Translations under genes and position numbers: made by a program
Origin: JBDWFY01 sp039976075
Lineage (GTDB): Bacteria > Pseudomonadota > Alphaproteobacteria > Rhizobiales > Stappiaceae
Direction of reading: 5' to 3'
DNA length: 64,000 bases
Assembly (NCBI GenBank): GCA_039976075.1
Contig: JBDWFY010000004.1
Location: 62,001-126,000 of the forward strand
The notes under the pieces: generated by a model
Told to the model about the DNA's origin: nothing
The model's input: only the letters and a program-made list of their open reading frames with translations
Database searches by the model: none
Shown: positions 1-9,192 of the stretch, one piece after another
Position numbering within the stretch: position 1 is the stretch's first letter
Layout of the letters: each line of letters begins with the position of its first letter

Positions 1-1
1 A

Positions 2-361
2 CGTGCCCGCCCAATTGTGGTTGCAAACCCCGATGTGATTGCACCACGAGAAACCTGCTTTTCCACCGAAACCGGATTTACAGCCCATCGCATTGCAAAT
101 CGCCTGAGGCTGGACATTGAATTTCACGGCAAGCCGTTCCGGTCTGTCTTTGATCTTGTCGAAGCCTCTCTGAAACCGGGATTTGACCGATCACGAATTT
201 GCATGGTGGGCGATACGCTCCATACCGACGTACTGGGTGGCGCTGCCCAGGGGTGGTCGACAGCACTTGTCACCGACTTTGGCCTGTTTCAGGGCCACGA
301 TGTCACGCCCTTTATCAACATAAGCGGCATCGTCCCGAATTGGATTGTGCCTGCTATCTGA
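2..361 (+). CDS. HAD-superfamily hydrolase, class IIA-like (5' truncated)
   Basis: This is the C-terminal part of a gene that begins before the window; the frame is open from base 2. The visible motif GDTLHTDVLGGAAQGW is the HAD motif IV region, where the acidic residues bind Mg2+, followed by TALVTDFG, typical of the NagD/CbbY-like class IIA subgroup. An upstream stretch with NPD resembles the loop of the same fold. The family consists of cytoplasmic phosphatases acting on small phosphorylated metabolites, but the substrate cannot be told from this fragment. The catalytic DxDG motif I lies outside the window. It ends about 80 bp before a nucleotidyltransferase gene on the same strand. Confidence 0.75.
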   Translation, partial: RARPIVVANPDVIAPRETCFSTETGFTAHRIANRLRLDIEFHGKPFRSVFDLVEASLKPGFDRSRICMVGDTLHTDVLGGAAQGWSTALVTDFGLFQGHDVTPFINISGIVPNWIVPAI

Positions 362-439
362 GCCAGATCCCTGCACACACCAGCAATTTCACACGCCAAT
401 GTTCTTAAACCTGCCCGATAGAAATACTACACTATCGAT

Positions 440-1243
440 ATGGATCAGGAATCATTGATAACCTCTGTAACGGAACGACTGCGCTGTGCACCGAACCTAC
501 GCGCTCTTTTTCTGGCGGGCAGTTTCGGGCGCGGCAGCGCGGACGCTTTCAGCGATGTCGACTTTGTGGCCATCGCAGATCCGCAGCACCACCAGGAACT
601 ATCCGAACACTGGCGGACGGTGTTGCAGTCGATGGAACCCATCATCTTCTGGAACGAACGCCGGGGCAATAGCATTCTTCTCAATGCCATCACAGAGACC
701 TGGCTGAGATGCGATTTTTACATCGTATCCGACACCGACTTAATCGGCCGCGCCAAAGATACACTTAAACCACTCATCGACGCGGCCGATATTTATGGAA
801 CGCTACCGGTCACCCTGCCCCTTCCCACGCCAGATGTTGAACGCATCGGCAGGATGATCCGTGAATTCATAAGAGTCCTTGGCCTGCTTCCAGTTGCAAT
901 GGGTCGAGGCGAGTATGTAACCGCGATTAAGGGGCTTGGTTTGCTGCGAGATATGCTGACTGACCTATTGCTCGAAAACACACCCACCGTCGACAGGGGC
1001 GGTATTCTTCATTTGAGCCGGCAGCTTGCGCAGGACGATATGGCTCTACTGGCTTCACTGCCCTATCCCGGACCAAATCGAGATGAGATAATCAAGGCTC
1101 ACATCGCCATAGCCGACATATTTTTACCGATGGCAAAACGGATGGCGGTCAGTCTTAACATGGAATGGCCGCAAGAATTTGAAGCGAAGACCAGAGATCA
1201 CATTAGCTCCGCCCTGAATATCGAGTTCAATGATCTCCAATGA
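440..1243 (+). CDS. Nucleotidyltransferase-domain protein
   Basis: The 267-residue protein has the classic pol-beta-type signature near its N-terminus: GS at residues 27-28 followed by paired metal-binding Asp39 and Asp41, with a probable third Asp at residue 92 (RCDFYI). This matches the NTP_transf_2 fold of kanamycin/streptomycin nucleotidyltransferases and related orphans. The C-terminal two thirds are helical, as in aminoglycoside 6-adenylyltransferase-like proteins. The real substrate is unknown; it may adenylylate a small molecule or be a housekeeping orphan. The ATG start is the first in frame after a stop-rich spacer. The downstream neighbour is convergent. Confidence 0.7.
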   Translation: MDQESLITSVTERLRCAPNLRALFLAGSFGRGSADAFSDVDFVAIADPQHHQELSEHWRTVLQSMEPIIFWNERRGNSILLNAITETWLRCDFYIVSDTDLIGRAKDTLKPLIDAADIYGTLPVTLPLPTPDVERIGRMIREFIRVLGLLPVAMGRGEYVTAIKGLGLLRDMLTDLLLENTPTVDRGGILHLSRQLAQDDMALLASLPYPGPNRDEIIKAHIAIADIFLPMAKRMAVSLNMEWPQEFEAKTRDHISSALNIEFNDLQ

Positions 1244-1266
1244 AAGCCGTACAGACTATACCTTCT

Positions 1267-2097
1267 TTAATCGCCAAACGATCCAGCCTTTTCAAAATCC
1301 TGCCACGCAGCTTTCACGTAGTTTGACCGGAATGAATGCCCGCCGGAAAATTCGCAGAACCGCAGCAAGCTTCCTTCCGGGGAAGTTTGTTCCTCACACA
1401 CCATATCCGCCATGGTCATTTTTTGCGCCGGACCGAACTCGCCAAATTCTGCGTACATCTTTAACGCATCAGGTACGGATCCCTGCCTGGTGTCAGCTAT
1501 GTTGCGTCCCGATTGAGGCACGATCTTATCTGCATCACCGTGAAAGTGCATGATGTCCGCAACCGGTTTTTCGCATGTTTCCGGCACTGGTTCCCAAAAC
1601 GTGCCGGCCATTGGCAGGAATGCTGCAAAACTTTCCGGCCGATGACAGGCAAGATTCCAGACCATCATACCGCCCGCTGAAAATCCGGTCGCCATCAAAC
1701 GCTCCCGATCGATCGGAAAACGCTTCTCTGCATCCTCGATCACCCGATCGAAATAAGCCAGCTCGTCAGCACCCGCAATCACACTCTGGGATGGCGCTCC
1801 GGGGATCGACCAGTCCGGTCCGGCAGATTTGGTAGCGATAAAGGCCACACCAAGCTCCGATGCGACCTTTGCCAAAGACTTGTTGCGCATTGTGCCCTTT
1901 GCACTGCCTTTGTATCCATGCGCAAAGACAATTGCTCCGACGCGAGTTACGCCGTCGTGGCCCTCCGGCATCCTGATCCGATAATACCGATCTCCAATCT
2001 GACAATCTGTGTCGGGCCCGCACGCGTGAGCGGAGGTGTTTATGGCCAGCCATACCAAAGCAACGCCAAGAGGCGTCGTGAGAAAGCTTAGTTTCAT
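1267..2097 (-). CDS. Secreted PHB-depolymerase-family esterase (LpqC-like)
   Basis: A 276-residue protein with an N-terminal signal peptide (hydrophobic segment ending SAHA near residue 25). An oxyanion-type HGYKG occurs at about residues 60-64, and the nucleophile motif GFSAG at 138-142 makes Ser140 the likely catalytic serine; GGHSF near the C-terminus supplies the probable catalytic His. The family (esterase PHB depolymerase, LpqC, feruloyl-esterase-like) hydrolyses short polyester or ester substrates in the periplasm or outside the cell. A paralogue with the same architecture lies at 36872-37726. Both carry a Cys-Gly...Asp-Cys segment just after the signal peptide, perhaps a disulfide. 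The exact substrate is not inferable. Confidence 0.8.
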   Translation of the reverse strand: MKLSFLTTPLGVALVWLAINTSAHACGPDTDCQIGDRYYRIRMPEGHDGVTRVGAIVFAHGYKGSAKGTMRNKSLAKVASELGVAFIATKSAGPDWSIPGAPSQSVIAGADELAYFDRVIEDAEKRFPIDRERLMATGFSAGGMMVWNLACHRPESFAAFLPMAGTFWEPVPETCEKPVADIMHFHGDADKIVPQSGRNIADTRQGSVPDALKMYAEFGEFGPAQKMTMADMVCEEQTSPEGSLLRFCEFSGGHSFRSNYVKAAWQDFEKAGSFGD

Positions 2098-2263
2098 GGA
2101 ATTTTTTCCCTCAATGGCCGGTGAAAACAGCAGACCCTGACTTCAGCAATGAGGACATGTTGCCAACCATATCAAACGGTTGCAATTCAATTTCCCGTGC
2201 CTGACGCTCGCTGTTTCCTGGAACGTTGGCTCTACAACCACGGATCAGATTATTGTTTTTTGG

Positions 2264-4354
2264 TCAGGATACTTTCTTGAGAAAACTATCCACCGCCCCC
2301 GAGAGATCGCCATAGACATCATTCACCCGCTTTGACACGGTCATGACATTATCTGCTTCGGCATTGGTATTTTCAATTGCCTGGAACATCGCCGAAACGC
2401 TCTGACAGGCTGTTTTGCTGTCCTCAGCGGCCTCACTCAGTTTACCGGACATCTGGCGCGTTGCCTCGCCCTGCTCTTCGACCTCTTCGACAATTTTGAT
2501 TGTCAGGTCACGCACAGTGGATATTGCGTCAGACACAGCCTCAATTTTTTCGACTGTATCATTGGAAGCGGATTGCACTTGTTCGATCTGACCCGCAATC
2601 TGGTCCGTTGCGCTGGCGGTTTTTTCCGACAATTGCTTAACTTCATTGGCAACAACTGCAAAGCCACGGCCCGCTTCCCCTGCCCTGGCCGCCTCAATCG
2701 TCGCATTGAGAGCGAGCAGATTGGTCTGCTCGGCAATCTCTCGAATGAAACTGATGATTTGCCCAATTCTCTCAGTTGACTGTGACAAAGCGTTGATGCC
2801 CGCACTGGTCTGATTGACAAGGTCCGCCGCAGTATCGACCGACGTGCTGGTTTGTTGCGCCTGCCCGGCGATCTGATCGACGGTCTGAGCCAACTCACCT
2901 GTTGTATCGGCGACCAGCGCAACATTTCCTGTTGCGCTTTCCGAGGCCGATTTAGTGTTACCGGCCTCTTGCGAAGCGGCTTCAGCGACACCCTCGAGCC
3001 GCCCGGCGCTGTCAGCCATTCCGGTTGCTTCTGCGCGCAGTTTATCAAGAATCTGAGAGACATCTTCTTTGAAAGCAGCAATCTGGTTCTCAAGATTTTC
3101 CCGCTGCGCAACCTGACGGAGATTTTCCTGTTCGTTTTCGGCCTCGAGCCGCTTTTTCTCCCGCAGGTTTTCAGTAAACGTAGAAAGAGACTCTGCTATT
3201 CTTGAAATTTCAGTGAACTTGCTTTTCACGTCACTTTCCGAACCAGTGTTCCCGGCGGCAATATCGCGAATGACACGGGATACACGCGCCAATGGTTTAA
3301 GTGTTGTTCCAATCACCAGCGAAATGGCAATACCGCTGAACACAATAATGACAAGCGCAATCATCCCAAGTCTGACCGCCATCTGGTCAGAGGCCAGAAA
3401 TATCTCATCGCGCTGCTGCTGAACCAGCAATCGAACGCCAGGGGACAGCGTCGGCGCAGACGTCAGAGCAAAGCGAACTGTTTGCCCTGAGAGAGTTTCC
3501 GCTTCACCCAGGATCGGTTTGGCATTTTGCCCTGCAGCGGGAACAACGCTCATCAAGCTTTCTGCTTCGTTATCATCCAGGATAGCCATGGGTGCACCAT
3601 CGGTTGCCACCATGGCGATGACACCAGTATTTCCAAGCATGCCGTATGTATCGAATTCAGCGGCCAGCGCTGACGCCGGCAATTGCAGGACCAAAGTACC
3701 TCCAGGCTCCCCTTCAACATTTATCCGCGCTGAAACAAAAGAAGAAAAACGACCGTCGGGCCCGGTCGTAAATGGGGATTGATAGACCCCCTGCTCCGAT
3801 ACAGAGACTTTTTCAATGGCATCCCGAAGATTTGATGCAACGCCTAATTCGTTAGCAGGATCTCTCACATCTGTTCCGAATGCATCGTCTTTCATCGCTG
3901 AGTAGGTGACGACACCATCATTACTGATGAAAAATATATCGCTAAATGGAGAGTGGCGCAGGTAGCTCAACAGCGCGTCGTGATGAGCCTCGTGCATGAA
4001 TTCATACATTTCGACACCATCGCCAAGAACCTTTTGGCTGCGGTCAGGCTCGTTTGTCAAAAAGATGGCCTGGACCGCTTCAGAATCGCTGGCATCCCAC
4101 CCGGACGACAAATCGATCAGCGCTTTGACGGAGGCTGTCGTATTGGCCTGATAACCGGCCTGTTGTCTTGCACTTTCCAGAAAAGAGCCAATGCCTTCCC
4201 TATTCGCCTCCACCACATTTCCCAGAAGGGTTCGTGCATTGGTATCGTAGGTCGTTTCAACCGTCAGGCAGCTCAGGACAAAAAATATGAGGATCGCAAT
4301 GCTGCAGGTGAAGATAACACCCGCTGAAAGTGCCCTGGAAAGACGAAATTGCAT
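2264..4354 (-). CDS. Methyl-accepting chemotaxis protein
   Basis: A 696-residue transmembrane chemoreceptor. It has an N-terminal TM helix (about residues 10-32), a long periplasmic sensor region of roughly 300 residues consistent with a dCACHE-like ligand-binding domain, a second TM helix near 330-350, a HAMP linker, and a cytoplasmic coiled coil containing the conserved signalling tip (EQTNLLALNATIEAARAGEA). Established family role: binding a ligand outside and controlling CheA/CheW. No che genes lie nearby, so this is an orphan receptor. It lacks an obvious C-terminal CheR-binding pentapeptide. The ligand is unknown; dCACHE receptors often bind amino acids or organic acids. Confidence 0.92.
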   Translation of the reverse strand: MQFRLSRALSAGVIFTCSIAILIFFVLSCLTVETTYDTNARTLLGNVVEANREGIGSFLESARQQAGYQANTTASVKALIDLSSGWDASDSEAVQAIFLTNEPDRSQKVLGDGVEMYEFMHEAHHDALLSYLRHSPFSDIFFISNDGVVTYSAMKDDAFGTDVRDPANELGVASNLRDAIEKVSVSEQGVYQSPFTTGPDGRFSSFVSARINVEGEPGGTLVLQLPASALAAEFDTYGMLGNTGVIAMVATDGAPMAILDDNEAESLMSVVPAAGQNAKPILGEAETLSGQTVRFALTSAPTLSPGVRLLVQQQRDEIFLASDQMAVRLGMIALVIIVFSGIAISLVIGTTLKPLARVSRVIRDIAAGNTGSESDVKSKFTEISRIAESLSTFTENLREKKRLEAENEQENLRQVAQRENLENQIAAFKEDVSQILDKLRAEATGMADSAGRLEGVAEAASQEAGNTKSASESATGNVALVADTTGELAQTVDQIAGQAQQTSTSVDTAADLVNQTSAGINALSQSTERIGQIISFIREIAEQTNLLALNATIEAARAGEAGRGFAVVANEVKQLSEKTASATDQIAGQIEQVQSASNDTVEKIEAVSDAISTVRDLTIKIVEEVEEQGEATRQMSGKLSEAAEDSKTACQSVSAMFQAIENTNAEADNVMTVSKRVNDVYGDLSGAVDSFLKKVS

Positions 4355-4597
4355 TCACTCCAACCCTTCGATCGCTGTTGCGGACAGCCTCAATACACCA
4401 ATGTATGCATTGGTAAAGAATTATGGTGAAAGCTTTATTAAGTTCGCCTGTAAGTTGACCGGAACCTTACGTTAATTCCGCTTCTGTTGCATTTTTATGG
4501 CCTGAGCGGTCTATCTATTAGACGCTCTTTCAGAGGAGGAAAGACAGGCATTTGTTCAGCCACCTGCCTGTCAGACCTCAAAGATCTATCGCCAACA

Positions 4598-4963
4598 CTA
4601 TCCTTGCGCTTCGAAGTAATCTTCCCGCAACAGAGCGTCGCCGTTTCTTTGCACGACCCACAGTTCCTTTGTAATGACACCCTGAGCCTTGTTCATGGTC
4701 CACCCTGCCGACAAGAGCCCCGACTGGTCATCAACAACCTCAATCGCCGGATCGACATAGGCGACATCGGCAAAACCATCGGCAATGATTTTCTTCCAGA
4801 ATGCGGCAATTTCAGTCCGCCCGCGAAACGAGCCAAACGGTTTTGCAACCATCAGAGCATCCTCTTCATAGCAGGCAGCACACGCCTCACCGTCTCCGGC
4901 ATTGAAAGCGGTCTGCCATTTTGTGCTGGCCGTTCGAATAGCTTGTTCAATTGTTTCGGTCAT
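4598..4963 (-). CDS. NTF2-fold (SnoaL/DUF4440-like) protein
   Basis: A 121-residue protein with the length and pattern of a single NTF2-like cone: an N-terminal helix region with NAGDGEACAACYEEDA, the usual start of SnoaL/DUF4440 proteins, then GSFRGRTEIAAFWKK, and a sheet-rich C-terminal half. Members are ketosteroid-isomerase-like enzymes or ligand-binding proteins of many activities, so no reaction can be assigned. It is transcribed divergently from a LysR regulator (start 5077) with about 110 bp between them, the usual arrangement of a LysR regulator and its target, so it is probably controlled by that regulator. Confidence 0.75.
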   Translation of the reverse strand: MTETIEQAIRTASTKWQTAFNAGDGEACAACYEEDALMVAKPFGSFRGRTEIAAFWKKIIADGFADVAYVDPAIEVVDDQSGLLSAGWTMNKAQGVITKELWVVQRNGDALLREDYFEAQG

Positions 4964-5076
4964 TTCAATCTCCAGACTTGAGGGTTGTCCAATAACCCGC
5001 TGACGGAGACTTTCTCAGATTAGTACCGATATGATAAGGTCGATTATCGCGAAATAATGTTTAGAAAAACTGGACA

Positions 5077-5970
5077 ATGAAACCCAATCCGACAGATATG
5101 CTCATGTTCCTCGAAGTTGTGGATGCACGCAGTTTTACCGCAGCTGCAGAACGGCTTGGCCGGACAAAATCCGCCCTAAGTCAGGCCGTTGCCCGTCTTG
5201 AAGAGGACGTTGGAAGTCGATTGCTTCACCGAAGCACCCGCTCTCTTGCGCTGACTGAAACTGGAGCAGCAATGCTCGGACATTGCCGCGATATCCGACA
5301 GGTATACAAAGCTGTACAAACAGATCTGAATGCCGTTGACAAGAAACCGGCAGGCACGCTTACGATGACCGCCCCCCACGCCCTATGTACATCGGTGCTG
5401 TCACCTGCAGTCGCCGATTTTGCCGCGCAGCATCCCGACATGTCGTTCAGACTGGTTGCCGACGATGCCCCGGTCGACTTGATTGAGCGCCAAGTAGACC
5501 TAGCGGTCAGGGTTGGCACACCGGGTCAACAAACCGCGCGTTTATCGAAAATCGGCACCCTGAGCGAGGGCCTCTATGCAAGCCATGCCTTGATTGAAAC
5601 CAAAGACATGCCGCCCGCCAATATCGAGGCACTGGAAAATTGGGATCATATCGCCAACGAATGGCAGGGCACCCCCATCACTTATTCAGACCCGATGGGC
5701 CCATCGCTCCGCGTCACACCGCGATTCCGGTGTAATACGGTTCAAGATGTCCTTCGACTGACAATGGAAGGTGCCGGTGTTGCCCGACTTCCGGACATAA
5801 TGATCCCGGATCAAGGATCAGACGGAAAGCTTACCTGCCTTTTTCCGCTGGACAGCACGCCTATATATGTCGTCCACCAATTCGCAAACCGACCACCGCC
5901 CAAGGTGACGCATTTTATCAAATTCTTGCGAAAAAATCTCAGAAGCAGCCGCATTGGTCTGAAGGCGTGA
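5077..5970 (+). CDS. LysR-family transcriptional regulator
   Basis: A 297-residue LTTR with the N-terminal winged helix-turn-helix (residues about 5-62: SFTAAAERLGRTKSALSQAV) and a C-terminal periplasmic-binding-like effector domain (about 90-295). The sequence is closest in style to the CrgA/DmlR-type subgroup, as in LLHRSTRSLALTETG. It is divergent from the NTF2-fold gene at 4598-4963 and probably regulates it through the shared intergenic region. The effector is unknown. Confidence 0.9.
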   Translation: MKPNPTDMLMFLEVVDARSFTAAAERLGRTKSALSQAVARLEEDVGSRLLHRSTRSLALTETGAAMLGHCRDIRQVYKAVQTDLNAVDKKPAGTLTMTAPHALCTSVLSPAVADFAAQHPDMSFRLVADDAPVDLIERQVDLAVRVGTPGQQTARLSKIGTLSEGLYASHALIETKDMPPANIEALENWDHIANEWQGTPITYSDPMGPSLRVTPRFRCNTVQDVLRLTMEGAGVARLPDIMIPDQGSDGKLTCLFPLDSTPIYVVHQFANRPPPKVTHFIKFLRKNLRSSRIGLKA

Positions 5971-6101
5971 GTATATCCTGAAATCAACTACCCGCACGAA
6001 GCCCTCATGTTCGGCATTGCAAACGTTCGAAAACCAACGTCACTTAGCTGGCATGGAATTCGTAATGACGATCCTGCCCAGCCCCAAGTGGGAGAACTCC
6101 T

Positions 6102-6824
6102 TTGACTGAACCTCGCATTGTCTGTCATCGAGGCGCCGGATTGAGCGCACCGGAAAACACATTTGCCTCCGCGCAAAAGGCTATTGAGATGGGAGGCTCG
6201 GTGATCGAGCTGGATATTCGTCAGTCCATCGATGGTGTTCTGTATGTCATGCATGATGAAACGGTCGACAGGACAACCAACGGATCCGGGAGGCTGGCAG
6301 AAATGACCAGCATCGAAATCGACCGACTTGACGCCGGCAGTTGGTTTCATGAGCGACACACGGGTGAATGCATCCCGCGCCTGAAAGACTTTCTCAGAGC
6401 ATTTGCCGACAAGGCCGGTTTTTACCTGGAGGTCAAAAAGGCCAACTGTGAGGATATTTCAAACGTCGTACGGGACCTCGATATCGCCCACCAGTGTTTC
6501 ACCTTTTCGTTTGATCCCGATATGCGCTCCGACATGAAGCAATACGCGCCGGATGTCCGCCAGATGATACAATGGAGCACTGCCGGTGGTACGGACGCAG
6601 TCCGGGAAACCCATGGTGCTGCCATTGTGGAATTTGATGCTTTCGATTTCGAGAAGTCTCCGGTCCTGGCATGTCGGCAGGCAGGCCTGGAAGTCATGTT
6701 CTATACCGACAAGCCCGACCGCGAAAATTTTCGAAACGCCATAGACTGGCACCTCGATTACCTGAACATCGACCACATTGATCTCTTTGCCCGAATGCGT
6801 TCCAAACCCAGTTCTTCAAAATAG
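6102..6824 (+). CDS. Glycerophosphodiester phosphodiesterase
   Basis: A 240-residue single-domain GDPD. The N-terminal catalytic HRG (CHRGAGLSAPENT) is followed by ELDIRQSIDG with Glu/Asp metal ligands and MHDETVDRTTNG with the second catalytic His, all in the usual order for the TIM-barrel family (UgpQ/GlpQ). It hydrolyses glycerophosphodiesters to sn-glycerol 3-phosphate and an alcohol. No signal peptide is seen, so it is probably cytoplasmic, like UgpQ. The only in-frame start near the motif is a TTG preceded by a GGGAG ribosome-binding site. No ugp transporter genes are adjacent. Confidence 0.88.
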   Translation: MTEPRIVCHRGAGLSAPENTFASAQKAIEMGGSVIELDIRQSIDGVLYVMHDETVDRTTNGSGRLAEMTSIEIDRLDAGSWFHERHTGECIPRLKDFLRAFADKAGFYLEVKKANCEDISNVVRDLDIAHQCFTFSFDPDMRSDMKQYAPDVRQMIQWSTAGGTDAVRETHGAAIVEFDAFDFEKSPVLACRQAGLEVMFYTDKPDRENFRNAIDWHLDYLNIDHIDLFARMRSKPSSSK

Positions 6825-6892
6825 ATTATTCTATAGCAATCGACTTTCGCAGAGCACCCTCAACGAGACCAATCGAAACAGTAAATGCGACG

Positions 6893-7318
6893 TCAGGCAA
6901 ACCCCTCCCCGGCAAGACAGCGGTCCAGACAATCGCAGGGCAGTAGATCCAGTTGTCCGAACAGCCCCATAAAATCGATGTGATTATGCGCATCGACAAT
7001 CTTTCCGTCGATAATCTTGACCAGGATCTGGCCTCCAATTTCAACGGGGACACCGTCTCTGCGTCTTGTTGCCTTGATCGTAACCAGTGAAAACACCCAG
7101 TCTCCGTCTGTCGCCTGACGATCGATGACAATATTGACATCTCCAATCAGAGCAAGGAATGCACGATGGAACTGCTTGAATTCTGTCGGGCCCTGATGTG
7201 CTTTTCCACCAAGCCCACGCGCCGATGTTTCCGGAACAAGCATGTCATCTATTGCGGTCTCATCTTCTTCCGCCCAAACACGTTTGAACCATGTCTCAAT
7301 CACTTCTGAATTTGTCAT
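6893..7318 (-). CDS. SnoaL-like / ester-cyclase-type NTF2-fold protein
   Basis: The start is placed at the ATG giving MTNSEVIETWFKRVW (141 residues); a longer frame exists, but the upstream part looks non-coding. The sequence has the SnoaL pattern: an N-terminal helix with WAEEDETAIDDML, then TEFKQFHRAFLALIGDVNIVIDRQ, a trait of ester-cyclase (SnoaL) proteins, and a C-terminal strand with KIVDAHNHIDFMGLFGQL. The polyketide-cyclase family name does not prove activity; many members are stress or detoxification proteins of unknown substrate. It stands alone, convergent with the GDPD gene. Confidence 0.75.
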   Translation of the reverse strand: MTNSEVIETWFKRVWAEEDETAIDDMLVPETSARGLGGKAHQGPTEFKQFHRAFLALIGDVNIVIDRQATDGDWVFSLVTIKATRRRDGVPVEIGGQILVKIIDGKIVDAHNHIDFMGLFGQLDLLPCDCLDRCLAGEGFA

Positions 7319-7534
7319 AATTCGTTTCCTGAAAATTTTTTCACTTCTAAATAATGAAAGACTACAGGCACATCTGCCTCGAAGGCAACAAGGAACTATT
7401 ACTAATTTCCAACCCGGCATTAGCAATTAAACAACCATAAATTGCATTACCGCTTCTTATTATACCGCCCTTAAATCTCACATATTACAGTCTGTCGAAA
7501 TAGGACTTCATGGAATGTTCTTGAGGCTTGGAAT

Positions 7535-8242
7535 ATGTCATTTGGAAAACGCGTATTGGGCAAAAGGGCTAAGTCAGCAGCTCCACAGGGTAGCATCCCT
7601 GCACCGCGATCGGTCGTAGACGGAGTTACCAGACTTTTTCCAAAAGAGGCGTGGGATGGTCAAAGTGGAGATTTTTTGCGCGCCCTTGGTCTTTCACCAG
7701 ATGATGCATCCAATCTTGCACCCACGCCGGATCTGATACAGGCGAAATTTGATCGCATGCGTGAACAGCAGGATGCGTTTGTTGCCTCCATAAACGACCA
7801 ACTGCCCGATATGGTGAGTGTCATTCCCTGGGCAATGGTTCCGGCGACGGTCTGGAGCATGCAATATGGGGACTTCCTATCGGTGACATGCGATATGTAC
7901 CCATCTGCACCCTGGAATATGATGCTTCTTCCAGAAGATCAACGGAGCGCGCTTGTGCTTGAACTACCGGAGCATCTGCACGTTGCGCCAAGTGGATTCG
8001 ATGTTGCCTGCAACGCTGTAATCGGTCGGGTTGTCGACGAATTCCAACGGTCCACCGCAGATGCAAGACATGATTTGCTTCAGGGAAAAATCGGAAAACT
8101 GGGTGAGTTCGAAGCAGCGCGACAACAGACGCTGGTGACACTTTGCCATCTCGCCTACTCGTTTGGTCAGGAGATTTACGGCGAAGACGCATTTGACCGC
8201 CATAAATCGATGTTTGGTGATGTACTGGGCTGGCGGATTTAG
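7535..8242 (+). CDS. Protein of unknown function, 235 aa
   Basis: I do not recognise a family. The ORF is 235 codons with consistent codon use, no signal peptide and no membrane segment. The N-terminus is basic (MSFGKRVLGKRAKSA) and the remainder is acidic and helical. It is probably cytoplasmic. The gene is single and is followed by a strong hairpin that overlaps its stop codon (8227-8265). The preceding 200 bp are AT-rich and likely hold its promoter. Confidence 0.6.
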   Translation: MSFGKRVLGKRAKSAAPQGSIPAPRSVVDGVTRLFPKEAWDGQSGDFLRALGLSPDDASNLAPTPDLIQAKFDRMREQQDAFVASINDQLPDMVSVIPWAMVPATVWSMQYGDFLSVTCDMYPSAPWNMMLLPEDQRSALVLELPEHLHVAPSGFDVACNAVIGRVVDEFQRSTADARHDLLQGKIGKLGEFEAARQQTLVTLCHLAYSFGQEIYGEDAFDRHKSMFGDVLGWRI

Positions 8243-8265
8243 TCAAACCGTAGTGCCGCCAGCCC
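8227..8265. terminator. Hairpin at convergent gene ends
   Basis: A perfect 10-bp inverted repeat (GGGCTGGCGG at 8227-8236 and its complement at 8256-8265, 19-nt loop) overlaps the stop codon of the 235-aa gene. It lies before the end of the convergent secreted-protein gene (8351-8713). There is no clear T-tract, so it may act as a mRNA 3' stabiliser or bidirectional terminator. Confidence 0.5.
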
Positions 8266-8350
8266 AAACACCTGCATGAATTTCATAATTGTGAGATCAA
8301 TTCAGGGGCAAAAGACGCCTCTTCAACAGCAATCTCGCTGCACCCTGCCA

Positions 8351-8713
8351 TCAATAGTGCTTTCCGAACTTGCGATAACCGAACCCAAAATGTTTGAAAC
8401 CATGGCGTTTCCTCGAAAAGCCATGCCCGCGATGATGACGGTTTCCGCGATGAAATGATTTTTTGTATCTGTGTTGCGTGCTCAAACCGCGGCGATGGTT
8501 GAAGGTGCGATGGTTGAAACCTCTATGCCCACGGGCTCGCCGATGTCTGAAATTGATCGGCGTTACGGCTGCTTGGGCACCAACGTTCCGGGCCAATGAC
8601 CTCTCTCCAACATTTTGGGCAACTGCAGAAATGACGGGTGACACCGCGTGCGCCGATAGTGGAGCAGCAATAACCATTGTTGCAACAATTGCAGTCTTGA
8701 CGATAGAGCGCAT
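8351..8713 (-). CDS. Small secreted His/Arg-rich basic protein
   Basis: A 120-residue protein with a clear signal peptide (MRSIVKTAIVATMVIAAPLSAHA). The mature protein is extremely basic, with runs of His, Arg, Gly, Phe and Lys including a local repeat (FNHRTFNHRR) and HRGNRHHRGHGF near the end. No known domain is visible. Plausible roles are metal binding (Cu/Ni/Zn) or interaction with nucleic acid or acidic surface polymers, but this is inference from composition only. It is a single gene, convergent with 7535-8242. Confidence 0.6.
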   Translation of the reverse strand: MRSIVKTAIVATMVIAAPLSAHAVSPVISAVAQNVGERSLARNVGAQAAVTPINFRHRRARGHRGFNHRTFNHRRGLSTQHRYKKSFHRGNRHHRGHGFSRKRHGFKHFGFGYRKFGKHY

Positions 8714-9192
8714 AGCTATTCCCTTCGTGGCATAAAGACTTCTTTGATGATCCGACAGGCAGAATGATCTGCAAGTCGATGGTTATTCCAAGCTGGGAAG
8801 TCTCGTGCCGAATGGGAAGATGTGTCACCGGGTTGTCATGATATTGTGAATACCAACTTCGATGTGGGAATAGAATCAGCGCTTGCCATTTCATCGCCAA
8901 ATCCGCTCGAAGGCGAAGCAGCCAGTATATGAGCACATGGAATACACCATTACGCACAGGCACTGTTTTTCAGATTCACGAGTGACATCAACAGGCAAGC
9001 TTGTGTCTCGATAATTGATGTTGAAAACAGATCACACTCCGGTGAAAAATCACATTCTAGCCGTAATAAATGGTTAGCTATTTCGTGTCGTTCAGGGACT
9101 ATAAGTTCGTGGGCAAAGTGACTTTGGTCGCTTTGTTTAAATGGGCAGGGTCCTGAGCGTCGAGGCAAAGTTTTAATCCGAGACGTCAAACA
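8714..9192. other. Intergenic stretch without recognisable gene
   Basis: About 480 bp between divergent genes. Open frames here are short and have no recognisable domain. It presumably holds the promoters of the His/Arg-rich protein (minus) and the His-rich thioredoxin (plus). I see no tRNA, repeat or strong hairpin. Confidence 0.4.
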
